5,304 nucleotides of DNA from positions 1 through 5,304 of the forward strand of contig CAMCXJ010000143.1 of assembly GCA_945883455.1 (NCBI GenBank), written 5' to 3'. The notes beneath the pieces are model-generated. The model did no database searches. It saw nothing but the letters and a program-made list of their open reading frames with translations, and was not told where the DNA came from. The translations under genes and the position numbers were made by a program. The stretch comes from Prosthecobacter debontii (lineage in GTDB: Bacteria > Verrucomicrobiota > Verrucomicrobiia > Verrucomicrobiales > Akkermansiaceae). Below are positions 1 to 5,304 of this stretch, piece by piece; the stretch's first letter is position 1, and each line of letters starts with the position of its first letter.

Positions 1-1430
1 AGCAGTCCCAGCAGGAAAATCAGACACATGCACGAGGCGGCATCGCGGAAGGCATCGATCTTCGCGTTCGCCACATCCCCGCCAACTGCTGCCGCTTTGA
101 CAGCCGCTTTGTCCGCGAGACTTTTAGCCAGCAGCGCAAGGGTCAAGGGCCCTGTCGCCGCGAGGTAGCGTCCAACGTTGTAGCAGAACGATACTCCGGT
201 CGCGCGCAGGCGGGTGGGGAAAAGCTCGGGCAGGTAGATCGAGAATCCTGCAAACACCGAAAGCTGGAAGAAGCCCATCAGAGGTGCCATCCACAGGATA
301 TCCCAGCGCCCGTTGATTTTTCCAAGCATCTGGAAAACGAAGACTGTCATCACCAGCGCACCGAGGAAGAAGAATGCGAAGGCTTTCTTGCGCCCGATCT
401 TCTCCGTCACACGGGTGAAGGCCATCATGCCAAAAAATGCTCCGACATTGAAACATAGGAGATTCAAGGAACTCCAAATCTGTTTCCCCTTGTTGATCTC
501 CTCCACCGTTGCGCCGCTCGCTTTGAAATGATTGGTGATGATATCGCCGACGAGGTCGGTGGAAAACACACCGATCCCCCAAAGCCCGATCACCCCGGCG
601 CATGAAAGCACCATGCCGAGCAGGGCATGCCGCCGCCAAGTGGGATGACCGAAAAGATCCTTGTAGGAACCGGATTTTTTTCCCTCGGCAGTGGCGCGGT
701 CGCGGGCCTCGATCCACGCCTGAGGCTCCTTGATGCGGAGCTGGATCGTGGCAACCATGAAGGCTGGCAGCGCACCGATCACAAACAACCACATCCAATA
801 GTTCGGGTTGGTGCCGATCGCGGTAAGGGCGATCCCCAATCCAATGAACCCCGCTGCCACGTTTCCGACCGCGGAAAACGATTGCAGCACACCCAGCGCC
901 CGCGGACGCACTCCGCTGGGTACCGTGTCCGCCACAAGAGCCACCGCGAGACCAAAAACCCCACCCACACCCAGCCCGGTGATGAAGCGGAAGATACAGA
1001 AATCCATGTAGTGCGGCGACAATCCCTCAAACCAAGGCACGGAAGTCAAATGGAGTGCCTGGGCGATCGTCGGCAATTTGGGAAACCCCGCCAGCGCGGA
1101 AAGACCCGTCGCCAGTGAGTAAAGCAGGACGGTCACCGCCAGCATCTTCACCCTGCCGTAGCGATCCCCCAGCGATCCGAAAATCATCCCCCCGGTCGCC
1201 CAGCCGAAGACGAAGATCGCTGTGGCGATTCCGCCGAAAAACTTGGTGTCTTGTCCCTTGTCCAACAGCGCCGCCATCGCAGGATTCCGCGCGAGGTTAA
1301 AAAGCTGCTGATCCAGGCAATCGAACATCCATGCGAGCGTGGCGACGATGAACACCAAGCGCTGGTAAGGCTTTAGCTGGCTCCACCAGCCGGTGGCGTT
1401 CGGGGTGAAATCTGCGGCTTGGTTCGACAT
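1..1430 (-). CDS. MFS transporter, C-terminus cut by window edge
   Basis: This is a secondary transporter of the inner membrane, probably driven by an ion gradient; the substrate cannot be told. The minus frame is open from ATG at 1430 to the left edge (476 codons seen, no stop). It contains the MFS motif A in the loop after TM2 (GSLGDRYGRVK, residues 85-95), its echo in the second half (VTEKIGRKK, 341-349), and PELFPTRLRATG (401-412), typical of sugar-porter and metabolite:H+ symporter branches. Hydrophobic segments cover eleven helices, with the twelfth starting at the edge. Two loops look long: TM3-TM4 (about 116-142) and an Ala/Lys/Asp-rich TM11-TM12 loop (about 437-460). MSNQAADF is the first in-frame ATG before the first helix; no Shine-Dalgarno is visible. 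The small unknown gene lies 59 bp upstream on the same strand, so cotranscription is possible. Superfamily is certain; subfamily and substrate are not. Confidence 0.93.
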   Translation of the reverse strand, partial: MSNQAADFTPNATGWWSQLKPYQRLVFIVATLAWMFDCLDQQLFNLARNPAMAALLDKGQDTKFFGGIATAIFVFGWATGGMIFGSLGDRYGRVKMLAVTVLLYSLATGLSALAGFPKLPTIAQALHLTSVPWFEGLSPHYMDFCIFRFITGLGVGGVFGLAVALVADTVPSGVRPRALGVLQSFSAVGNVAAGFIGLGIALTAIGTNPNYWMWLFVIGALPAFMVATIQLRIKEPQAWIEARDRATAEGKKSGSYKDLFGHPTWRRHALLGMVLSCAGVIGLWGIGVFSTDLVGDIITNHFKASGATVEEINKGKQIWSSLNLLCFNVGAFFGMMAFTRVTEKIGRKKAFAFFFLGALVMTVFVFQMLGKINGRWDILWMAPLMGFFQLSVFAGFSIYLPELFPTRLRATGVSFCYNVGRYLAATGPLTLALLAKSLADKAAVKAAAVGGDVANAKIDAFRDAASCMCLIFLLGL

Positions 1431-1489
1431 GGTTCGGATGGGATAAGGGTTCAGGTCACTCCACCGACCCCCGCCGCACCCGGCAAGCA

Positions 1490-1902
1490 CTATTTCGGGC
1501 AAAGCCGGACAGGGATAAAAATCCCCTCGCGGGCGATCTGGCGGCCATCAAGGGGGAAATCGCCGCGTTCGGCAAGGACACGCCGGGCGATGTGAAAGCA
1601 TTTCCAAGCCCGCGAGGTGCGCACTTCCTGCAGCGGCCCGCTCATCCGCGTGGCGAGGTGCTGGAAATGGCGCACCGGATTGCCGAGGAATCCCGCCGAA
1701 CCGTCCGCCGCGTGTTCCATGATCCACTCCAGGGCGGCGTACGGCCACGGCCATTCCATAAGAACCGAATCATCTTCCCGCAGATCCGCAGAAAATGCCC
1801 GGTTGAGCTGTAAGATCGCCTGCGCTGGTTTCCCTTCCAACCAAAAGCCTTGCGCAAAGGTAAGCGCATCGAGATAAAAAGTAGCGCCTCGTCCCGCGCC
1901 GT
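1490..1902 (-). CDS. Small conserved-looking protein of unknown function, apparent frameshift near 5' end
   Basis: I do not recognise a named family. From the T5 run at 1876-1880 down to TAG at 1490-1492 the minus frame reads as a natural, mostly helical soluble protein: FYLDALTFAQGFWLEGKPAQ, then PWPYAALEWIMEH, GNPVRHFQHLATRM and RAWKCFHIARRVLAERG. No ATG lies near its beginning in that frame. The neighbouring frame just upstream reads ARDEALLF, which joins smoothly to YLDALTF if one T is added to the T5 run, giving a protein of about 137 residues. That upstream frame begins at ACG (1902-1900), one base from ATG, and AGGAG lies at 1920-1916, 13 bases before it. So the gene may carry a one-base deletion plus a lost ATG, contain sequencing errors, or start unusually (GTG or TTG in the downstream frame). 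No signal peptide or membrane segment is seen. It lies upstream of the MFS gene on the same strand and is divergent from pfp. It is real coding sequence with fair confidence; intactness and start are unresolved. Confidence 0.62.
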
Positions 1903-1938
1903 GGTTTTTTTGTTTCTCCTCAGAATAGGGCGGTAGAT

Positions 1939-1978
1939 GGGGGCAAGGTGGCACACCCCAATCTTCGTTCTTGCCCCC
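1939..1978. repeat. Perfect 9-bp inverted repeat in divergent spacer
   Basis: GGGGGCAAG at 1939-1947 is matched by CTTGCCCCC at 1970-1978, separated by 22 bases; G-T wobble pairs could add one pair at each end in RNA. It lies in the 106-bp spacer between the small unknown gene (minus) and pfp (plus), 30 bp before the pfp ATG. It could be a regulator binding site or a hairpin in the pfp 5' leader. No run of T follows, so a terminator is unlikely. I found no convincing -35/-10 pair for either gene in this spacer. Confidence 0.5.
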
Positions 1979-2008
1979 GCAAGGCGAAAGAGAAATCCTC
2001 CCGCCCGT

Positions 2009-3235
2009 ATGAGCAATCGTCTTGAAGGAAAAGTCCTCGTCGCCCAAGGTGGCGGCCCCACCCCCGTCATCAACCAGAGCATCGTAGGCGTTGCGCTGGA
2101 AGCCCGGAAATTCTCGCAGGTCACCTGCATCTACGGCTCGGTGCACGGCGTTTCCGGCATTATCAACGAGAACTTCGTCGATCTCACGCGGGAAACGACC
2201 CACAACCTCGAACAGGTCGCCGGAACCCCATCCTCCGGCCTGCTTTCCACCCGCGACAAGCCCGATGAGGATTACTGCGCACGCATGTTTGAGGTCATGA
2301 AAGCCCACGACATCCGCTACTTTTTCTACGTCGGCGGCAACGATTCTTCGGACACCGTCCGCATCGTCAACGAGCAGGCGAAGGCAGCGGACTATGAGCT
2401 GCGCGCGATCCACATCCCCAAGACCATCGACAACGACCTGATGGAAAACGACCACTGCCCCGGCTTCGGCTCGGCGGCGCGTTTCGTTGCCCAGGCGTTC
2501 ATGGGCGTGAACCTCGACAACCGCGCCCTCCAAGGCGTTTACATCGGCTGCATCATGGGCCGCCATGCCGGCTTCCTCACCGCCGCCTCCGCTCTCGCGC
2601 AGAAATATTTCAACGACGGCCCGCACCTCGTCTATGTACCGGAGCGCCACTTCAAGACCGAGCAGTTGCTCGCGGACGTGGATCGCGTTTATTCGAAATA
2701 CGGCATGTGCACGATCGCCGTTTCCGAAGGCATCTCCGATCCTGATGGCACGCCGATGATCGTGAAGCTTCTCGGCAAGGAGGAACGCGACTCCCACGGC
2801 AACGTCCAGCTCTCCGGCACCGGCGCCCTCGGCGACCTGCTCGCCGATACCATTCGCGACGGCCTCAAAATCAAGCGCGTGCGCTCCGACACCTTCGGCT
2901 ACCTCCAGCGCTCCTTCATGGGCATCCAGTCGGACCGCGATGCCCGCGAAGCCCGCGAGGTTGGCGAAAAGGCCGTGCAATACGCGATGTGGGACAACGT
3001 CGACGGATCGGTAGCGATCAAGCGCCCCGTGCTCGATTACTCGGTGGACTATGAGTTGGTGGATATCAAAAAAGTCGCCGGAAAAACCCGCCACATGCCG
3101 GACAACTTCATCAACGCGGAAGGCAACGGGGTCACACAGGATTTCATGAACTACTGCCGCCCGCTGCTCGGCTCCAACATGCCCGAGCCACACCGCCTCC
3201 GCGCACCTGCCGTCGCAAAAATCCTCAACCGCTGA
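2009..3235 (+). CDS. pfp: Pyrophosphate--fructose 6-phosphate 1-phosphotransferase (PPi-PFK)
   Basis: This cytoplasmic enzyme reversibly transfers phosphate from PPi to fructose 6-phosphate, giving fructose 1,6-bisphosphate, so it serves both glycolysis and gluconeogenesis. The 408-residue protein has, in order, the nucleotide/PPi-site loop QGGGPTPVIN (13-22), GGNDSSDT (109-116), PKTIDND (137-143), MGRHAG (183-188) and VPE (210-212). Asp112 and Lys138 sit where ATP-dependent enzymes carry two glycines (E. coli Gly104 and Gly124); this pair is the known mark of PPi use. Length and motifs fit the short XF0274-like PPi-PFK group. I chose ATG 2009 because MSNRLEGKVLVAQGGGP is a family-like N-terminus; an in-frame ATG at 1937 adds 24 residues that look like translated leader. 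No strong Shine-Dalgarno precedes either start. It is divergent from the small unknown gene and convergent with the FKBP gene, so it is probably monocistronic. ATP use is unlikely but can only be excluded by assay. Confidence 0.96.
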   Translation: MSNRLEGKVLVAQGGGPTPVINQSIVGVALEARKFSQVTCIYGSVHGVSGIINENFVDLTRETTHNLEQVAGTPSSGLLSTRDKPDEDYCARMFEVMKAHDIRYFFYVGGNDSSDTVRIVNEQAKAADYELRAIHIPKTIDNDLMENDHCPGFGSAARFVAQAFMGVNLDNRALQGVYIGCIMGRHAGFLTAASALAQKYFNDGPHLVYVPERHFKTEQLLADVDRVYSKYGMCTIAVSEGISDPDGTPMIVKLLGKEERDSHGNVQLSGTGALGDLLADTIRDGLKIKRVRSDTFGYLQRSFMGIQSDRDAREAREVGEKAVQYAMWDNVDGSVAIKRPVLDYSVDYELVDIKKVAGKTRHMPDNFINAEGNGVTQDFMNYCRPLLGSNMPEPHRLRAPAVAKILNR

Positions 3236-3261
3236 ACAGGCTGACCTTTTTAAAATGCAAA

Positions 3262-3290
3262 GCCCCCGCACGGTAAGAACCGCCGGAGGC
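3262..3290. terminator. Hairpin between convergent pfp and FKBP genes, probable terminator
   Basis: GCCCCCG (3262-3268) pairs with CGGAGGC (3284-3290) with one mismatch, and inside it CGGT (3271-3274) pairs perfectly with ACCG (3279-3282) around an AAGA loop. On the minus strand the stem is followed by TTTGCATTTT, which suits intrinsic termination of the FKBP transcript, whose stop is 43 bp before the stem. On the plus strand the stem starts 26 bp after the pfp stop but is followed by CTGCAAATC, so it is a poorer terminator for pfp. TGCAAA flanks the hairpin on both sides (3256-3261 and 3292-3297). Confidence 0.6.
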
Positions 3291-3311
3291 CTGCAAATCA
3301 AGATGGACTAA

Positions 3312-3344
3312 AAGGGCTAGATCCCTTGAGGGCTCACTGCCCTT
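3312..3344 (-). terminator. Possible second, weak hairpin at the FKBP 3' end
   Basis: Read on the minus strand, AAGGG (3327-3323), a six-base loop and CCCTT (3316-3312) form a 5-bp stem followed by TTAG. A competing stem, AAGGGC/GCCCTC, spans the FKBP stop codon (3344-3328). The repeated GGG/CCC blocks allow alternative pairings, so this could be an auxiliary terminator or only a chance structure. The stem at 3262-3290 is the stronger candidate. Confidence 0.25.
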
Positions 3345-4155
3345 CAGGAAGAGGAAGCGGGAAACCTCCGCCGGCAGGAGCGGGCGGAGCGTCCTTGATC
3401 TCAACTAGCTCGAGTTCGAAAATCAGCGCGCTGTTGGGCGAGATCGCGGAGCTACGGCGCTCCTCTCCGTATGCCAGTTTGCTGGGTATGAAGAGCTTCC
3501 ATTTCGCGCCGACGGGCATCAGGCAGAGCGCCTCCTTGAATCCATCAACTACAGCAAGAGTCATGGCGACCGGAGTCCCTTGCGGTGAAGTATCAAATTC
3601 AGTGCCGTCGATCAGGGTGCCCTTGTAGTTCACCATGAATTGCTTCTCGGGTTCGCCTTCCTTGGGTGCCACATACTTGGCTTCGCCACCCTTCGTGAGC
3701 ACCTCATATTGGAGTCCGCTCTCAAGGGTTTTCACGCCTTCACGCTTGCCGTTTTCGGCGAGGAATTTATTTCCCGCTTCGAGGTTCGCCGCGGCAGCCG
3801 CCTTCTCACGCTCCTGCAACATCTCTCCGAAGGCGGTCATCGCGATCTGGAGACGCGCTTCCTCAAGCTCCGGCTTACCGCCTTTGACGGCAGCTTGGAA
3901 ACCTTTGATGAATGTCTCCATCTCAAGGTCATCGAGCTTCACCCCAAAGCGACCGAACTCCTGACCGAAACTACCACCCGTGCGGTATCCGAGTGCGTAG
4001 GAAGTGTCATTTCTGGTTTCCGCTGCGTTTACTGGCGCTGCAGCAACCGGCGCGGGTGCCGTCTCTTTGGGCGCGTTCTGTGCGGTTGCAAGTCCCGTTG
4101 CAGCAAGCGCGATGAGGCTTATCTGCACGGCATTTTGATGTAAAGTGTTTCTCAT
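3334..4155 (-). CDS. Secreted FKBP-type peptidyl-prolyl cis-trans isomerase with FKBP_N domain
   Basis: This enzyme catalyses proline isomerisation and probably acts as a folding helper in the periplasm or at the outer membrane. The 273-residue protein begins with a signal peptide (hydrophobic 9-23, likely cleavage near ATAQ, residue 26), then an Ala/Pro linker (28-45), an FKBP_N-type helical dimerisation domain (about 49-135) starting DTSYALGYRTGGSFG, and an FKBP_C catalytic domain (about 145-254). Active-site residues are recognisable: Tyr177, Phe187-Asp188 (EFDTS), Val202-Val203, Tyr229 (LAYGEE) and Phe246. The usual Trp at the pocket floor (FKBP12 Trp59) is Phe206 in VDGFKEAL. A Pro/Gly-rich tail (256-272) ends the protein. 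The layout is that of the Mip/FkpA group. ATG 4155 is kept because the signal peptide follows at once; no Shine-Dalgarno is visible. It converges with pfp and is divergent from the DivIC-like gene, so it is likely a single-gene unit. Fold and family are certain; isomerase activity is inferred. Confidence 0.95.
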   Translation of the reverse strand: MRNTLHQNAVQISLIALAATGLATAQNAPKETAPAPVAAAPVNAAETRNDTSYALGYRTGGSFGQEFGRFGVKLDDLEMETFIKGFQAAVKGGKPELEEARLQIAMTAFGEMLQEREKAAAAANLEAGNKFLAENGKREGVKTLESGLQYEVLTKGGEAKYVAPKEGEPEKQFMVNYKGTLIDGTEFDTSPQGTPVAMTLAVVDGFKEALCLMPVGAKWKLFIPSKLAYGEERRSSAISPNSALIFELELVEIKDAPPAPAGGGFPLPLPEGQ

Positions 4156-4162
4156 GTTTTAT

Positions 4163-4178
4163 GGTGTGTTCGCGCACC
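4163..4178 (-). promoter_or_regulatory. Small hairpin just upstream of the FKBP start
   Basis: GGTGTG (4163-4168) can pair with CGCACC (4173-4178) with one wobble around a four-base loop. On the FKBP mRNA it would sit 7 bases before the ATG, where a Shine-Dalgarno would normally lie. It could affect translation initiation or be chance. No confident -35/-10 pair for the FKBP gene was found in the 208-bp divergent spacer (4156-4363). Confidence 0.25.
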
Positions 4179-4323
4179 CTAGGAGCGACCTACCAGTGTG
4201 TCCAGAACGGCTTTTCAACATTTTCTACATATCCTCAAAGCCCTCCCCACCCTCCTCCATAGCTTGTCTGCTGCATGGAATTGCACCACTGCCACACCCC
4301 TACCAAGCAACCTTTCGGTTACC

Positions 4324-4352
4324 TTGACATTTCGGTTTGTTCGGGTTTTAAC
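4324..4352 (+). promoter_or_regulatory. Sigma-70-type promoter of the DivIC/FtsB-like gene
   Basis: A perfect -35 box TTGACA (4324-4329) and a 17-bp spacer lead to TTTAAC (4347-4352), which matches the -10 consensus at four of six positions. Transcription would start near 4359-4360, only four or five bases before the ATG at 4364. The mRNA would therefore be nearly leaderless, which agrees with the lack of a Shine-Dalgarno at this start. Confidence 0.65.
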
Positions 4353-4359
4353 TCCCGAA
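4340..4359. repeat. 6-bp palindrome bracketing the -10 box, with TTCGG repeats
   Basis: TTCGGG (4340-4345) and CCCGAA (4354-4359) form a perfect inverted repeat around an 8-bp centre that contains the -10 box. Two further TTCGG copies lie upstream on the plus strand, at 4314-4318 and 4331-4335, one on each side of the -35 box. The position suits an operator whose occupation would block RNA polymerase, but no regulator gene is in the window. A chance palindrome is possible. Confidence 0.4.
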
Positions 4360-4363
4360 GCGA

Positions 4364-4705
4364 ATGGCCAAGAAAAGGATCACAGCAAAAAAACTCCTGC
4401 GGGTCGAGTGCACCACGCGATGTTTCCAATGGGTGAATCGAGCGCTCTATCTATGCGTGGCGGTAGCATTCGGCCTACTGATTGCGGCGACGGCGGCTCC
4501 GCAAAAAAAGGAATATGAGAGGCTTCAGGCGCAACTTCACAGCGCCCAAGACCGAGAACGCGAAACACTCGTCCGCAAGAACCACCAGCGCATCGAGCTT
4601 CAGGCGCTGCGCGAGGACACCGCCTACCTCGAAATACAGGCGCGCGACCGGCTCAATTTTTACCGCAAAGGCGAGCGGGTGCTGCGCTTTGAAAGCGACC
4701 GCTAA
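4364..4705 (+). CDS. Septum formation initiator protein, DivIC/FtsB family
   Basis: This is a bitopic inner-membrane division protein. Family members form a periplasmic coiled coil with FtsL and FtsQ (DivIB) and help activate septal wall synthesis. The 113-residue protein has a basic cytoplasmic N-terminus (residues 1-26, AKKRITAKK), one transmembrane helix (about 27-45), a coiled coil rich in Glu, Arg, Leu and Gln (about 47-86), and the family's C-terminal signature YLEIQARDRLNFYRKGERVLRF (88-109), comparable to the ARxxLGxxxPGExxxR region of FtsB. The length is normal for the family; the N-terminal extension is slightly long. The start at 4364 is fixed by the membrane topology and the promoter immediately upstream. 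No ftsL, ftsQ or mur gene is adjacent, so it stands outside a division cluster. It is divergent from the FKBP gene, with the secreted unknown gene 61 bp downstream. I cannot decide between FtsB and DivIC naming, hence no symbol. Confidence 0.85.
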   Translation: MAKKRITAKKLLRVECTTRCFQWVNRALYLCVAVAFGLLIAATAAPQKKEYERLQAQLHSAQDRERETLVRKNHQRIELQALREDTAYLEIQARDRLNFYRKGERVLRFESDR

Positions 4706-4731
4706 CATACGTGGCGCGTAGCTCTTCGGGG

Positions 4732-4759
4732 TTGACCCCCTTCCTGTAGAACTTCTAAG
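4732..4759 (+). promoter_or_regulatory. Possible weak promoter of the secreted unknown gene
   Basis: TTGACC (4732-4737), a 16-bp spacer and TCTAAG (4754-4759) resemble -35 and -10 boxes (five and four of six matches). Transcription would start at about 4765-4767, essentially at the ATG (4767). The -35 box lies inside a small GGGG-TTGA-CCCC hairpin (4728-4739), which could instead be a weak end signal for the upstream gene, though no T run follows. The alternative is readthrough from the DivIC-like gene. Confidence 0.3.
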
Positions 4760-4766
4760 TTTCTTC

Positions 4767-5304
4767 ATGTCTCGCCTGACCAAAGCGCTTTTCGCTTGTC
4801 TCCTCTTACTCACGCAAGTAGGGAATGCCGAGCATTTGATCGTCTGCGGCGGCCCGGCCTTACGGAAATGGGAGCACTACCGCATTCAAGATGACCAGCA
4901 TGACCGCTGGTGGGGAAATTTCGTCCGGGCATCGACGCTGCGGATGGCAGAGATCCGCCTCGCCTACGGGAAGGAAGCCCCTTTGGTTTGGCTTGTTTAT
5001 CGTCCGGGATTTGAAGCGCGCGGCCGTGAAGACGGAAAGCCCTACACCAAATGGATCGCCGAACAGGCAGCCAAGCGCAAAGCTACCCTGATCTGGTTCA
5101 ACTCCGGCGGCGACTACATCAACAAGATCAATTCGCGCCCGCGCGGCTCCGTGCAAACTTTTGATTATTTCGGCCACTCCAACAAATACGCGTTTATGTT
5201 CGATTACGGCTCCGAAATCATGGCCGTCTCCAACGCATGGCTCCACGAGCGCGACATCCCGCGCCTCAAATCCTCCATTTTCGCCCGCAACGCCCACTGC
5301 AAAT
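4767..5304 (+). CDS. Secreted conserved-looking protein of unknown function, C-terminus cut by window edge
   Basis: I recognise no named family. The frame is open from ATG 4767 to the right edge (179 codons seen). It starts with a typical signal peptide (basic SRLTK, hydrophobic 7-18, likely cleavage at GNA-EH after residue 21), so the product is probably periplasmic, outer-membrane-associated or secreted. The mature part begins HLIVCGGPALRKWE (23-36), a beta-strand and glycine turn. It continues with DQHDRWWGNFVRASTLRM (43-60), PLVWLVYRPGFEARGREDGK (72-91), TLIWFNSGGDYINKIN (107-122), TFDYFGHSNKYAFMFDYGS (131-149) and FARNAHCK at the edge. The alternation of strands and helices with a FGHSN turn (135-139) recalls clan-CD (caspase-like) folds, in which a His after such a strand and a later Cys are catalytic; this is only a guess because the rest is missing. 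It lies 61 bp after the DivIC-like gene on the same strand. No Shine-Dalgarno is visible. Confidence 0.85.
   Translation, partial: MSRLTKALFACLLLLTQVGNAEHLIVCGGPALRKWEHYRIQDDQHDRWWGNFVRASTLRMAEIRLAYGKEAPLVWLVYRPGFEARGREDGKPYTKWIAEQAAKRKATLIWFNSGGDYINKINSRPRGSVQTFDYFGHSNKYAFMFDYGSEIMAVSNAWLHERDIPRLKSSIFARNAHCK

Noticed and set aside
124..1300. Several open frames on both strands over the left part of the window.
   Set aside because: They overlap the MFS transporter frame completely, and their translations are Arg/Pro/Ser-rich with no domain pattern. They are shadows.
1937..2008. Upstream ATG that would lengthen the phosphofructokinase by 24 residues.
   Set aside because: The extra residues (MGARWHTPIFVLAPARRKRN...) do not resemble the family's N-terminus and would start inside the inverted repeat. 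ATG 2009 gives the expected MSxxLEGKVLVAQGGGP start.
1880..3301. A very long minus-strand open frame lying opposite pfp (the whole frame runs 1490-3301, 603 codons).
   Set aside because: Opposite pfp its translation is a Val/Ala/Asp/His-rich mirror of the codon bias of the plus-strand gene, with no domain or motif. Only its last part (1490-1880), beyond the pfp gene, looks like real protein and is annotated separately.
4145..4518. Two plus-strand open frames (4145-4327 and 4198-4518) upstream of and overlapping the DivIC-like gene.
   Set aside because: Their translations are low-complexity and Pro/Ser/His-rich. The second overlaps the DivIC-like gene out of frame, and the promoter at 4324-4352 lies inside both or just after them. 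Neither has a plausible start signal.
4860..5297. A 145-codon minus-strand open frame over the right end.
   Set aside because: It is the mirror of the secreted protein gene, which has a signal peptide and coherent secondary-structure patterning; the minus frame has neither.
1..5304. CRISPR arrays, insertion sequence ends, tRNA genes, riboswitches, defence genes.
   Set aside because: I found no repeat-spacer periodicity, no transposase-like frame with terminal repeats, no cloverleaf and no riboswitch-like conserved core. The window looks like ordinary chromosomal housekeeping sequence.

Overview
The window looks like chromosomal DNA of a moderately GC-rich Gram-negative bacterium. The best fit is a member of the Verrucomicrobiota. 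This is inferred from three things: a short XF0274-type pyrophosphate-dependent phosphofructokinase, two conserved-looking hypothetical proteins of a kind I associate with that phylum, and the near absence of Shine-Dalgarno sequences at otherwise convincing starts. No 16S or other decisive marker is present, so the taxonomy is tentative. I see no insertion sequence, CRISPR array, tRNA or rRNA, and no sign of an accessory island.

Left part, minus strand: a major facilitator superfamily (MFS) transporter fills positions 1-1430 and runs off the left edge, so its C-terminus is missing. It is preceded in the direction of transcription by a small gene of unknown function (about 1490-1902, minus). 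That gene has no ATG and reads as a continuous protein only if one T is added to a T5 run near its 5' end, so it is either frameshifted, mis-sequenced or unusually started.

Centre, plus strand: a divergent 106-bp spacer with a perfect 9-bp inverted repeat leads into pfp (2009-3235), the reversible PPi-dependent phosphofructokinase of glycolysis and gluconeogenesis. It converges on a secreted FKBP-type peptidyl-prolyl isomerase (3334-4155, minus), and a strong hairpin lies in the shared 3' spacer.

Right part, plus strand: a DivIC/FtsB-type septum-formation protein (4364-4705) follows a very good sigma-70-like promoter placed so close to the ATG that the transcript should be almost leaderless. 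A 6-bp palindrome brackets the -10 box. Next comes a secreted conserved protein of unknown function (4767 to the right edge, incomplete).

The genes do not form one pathway: transport, central carbon metabolism, periplasmic protein folding and cell division sit side by side as short, mostly single-gene units. I did not find a convincing new multi-gene system. The items most worth a second look are the broken or unusually started small gene, the palindromic near-leaderless promoter of the division gene, and the secreted unknown protein at the right edge.
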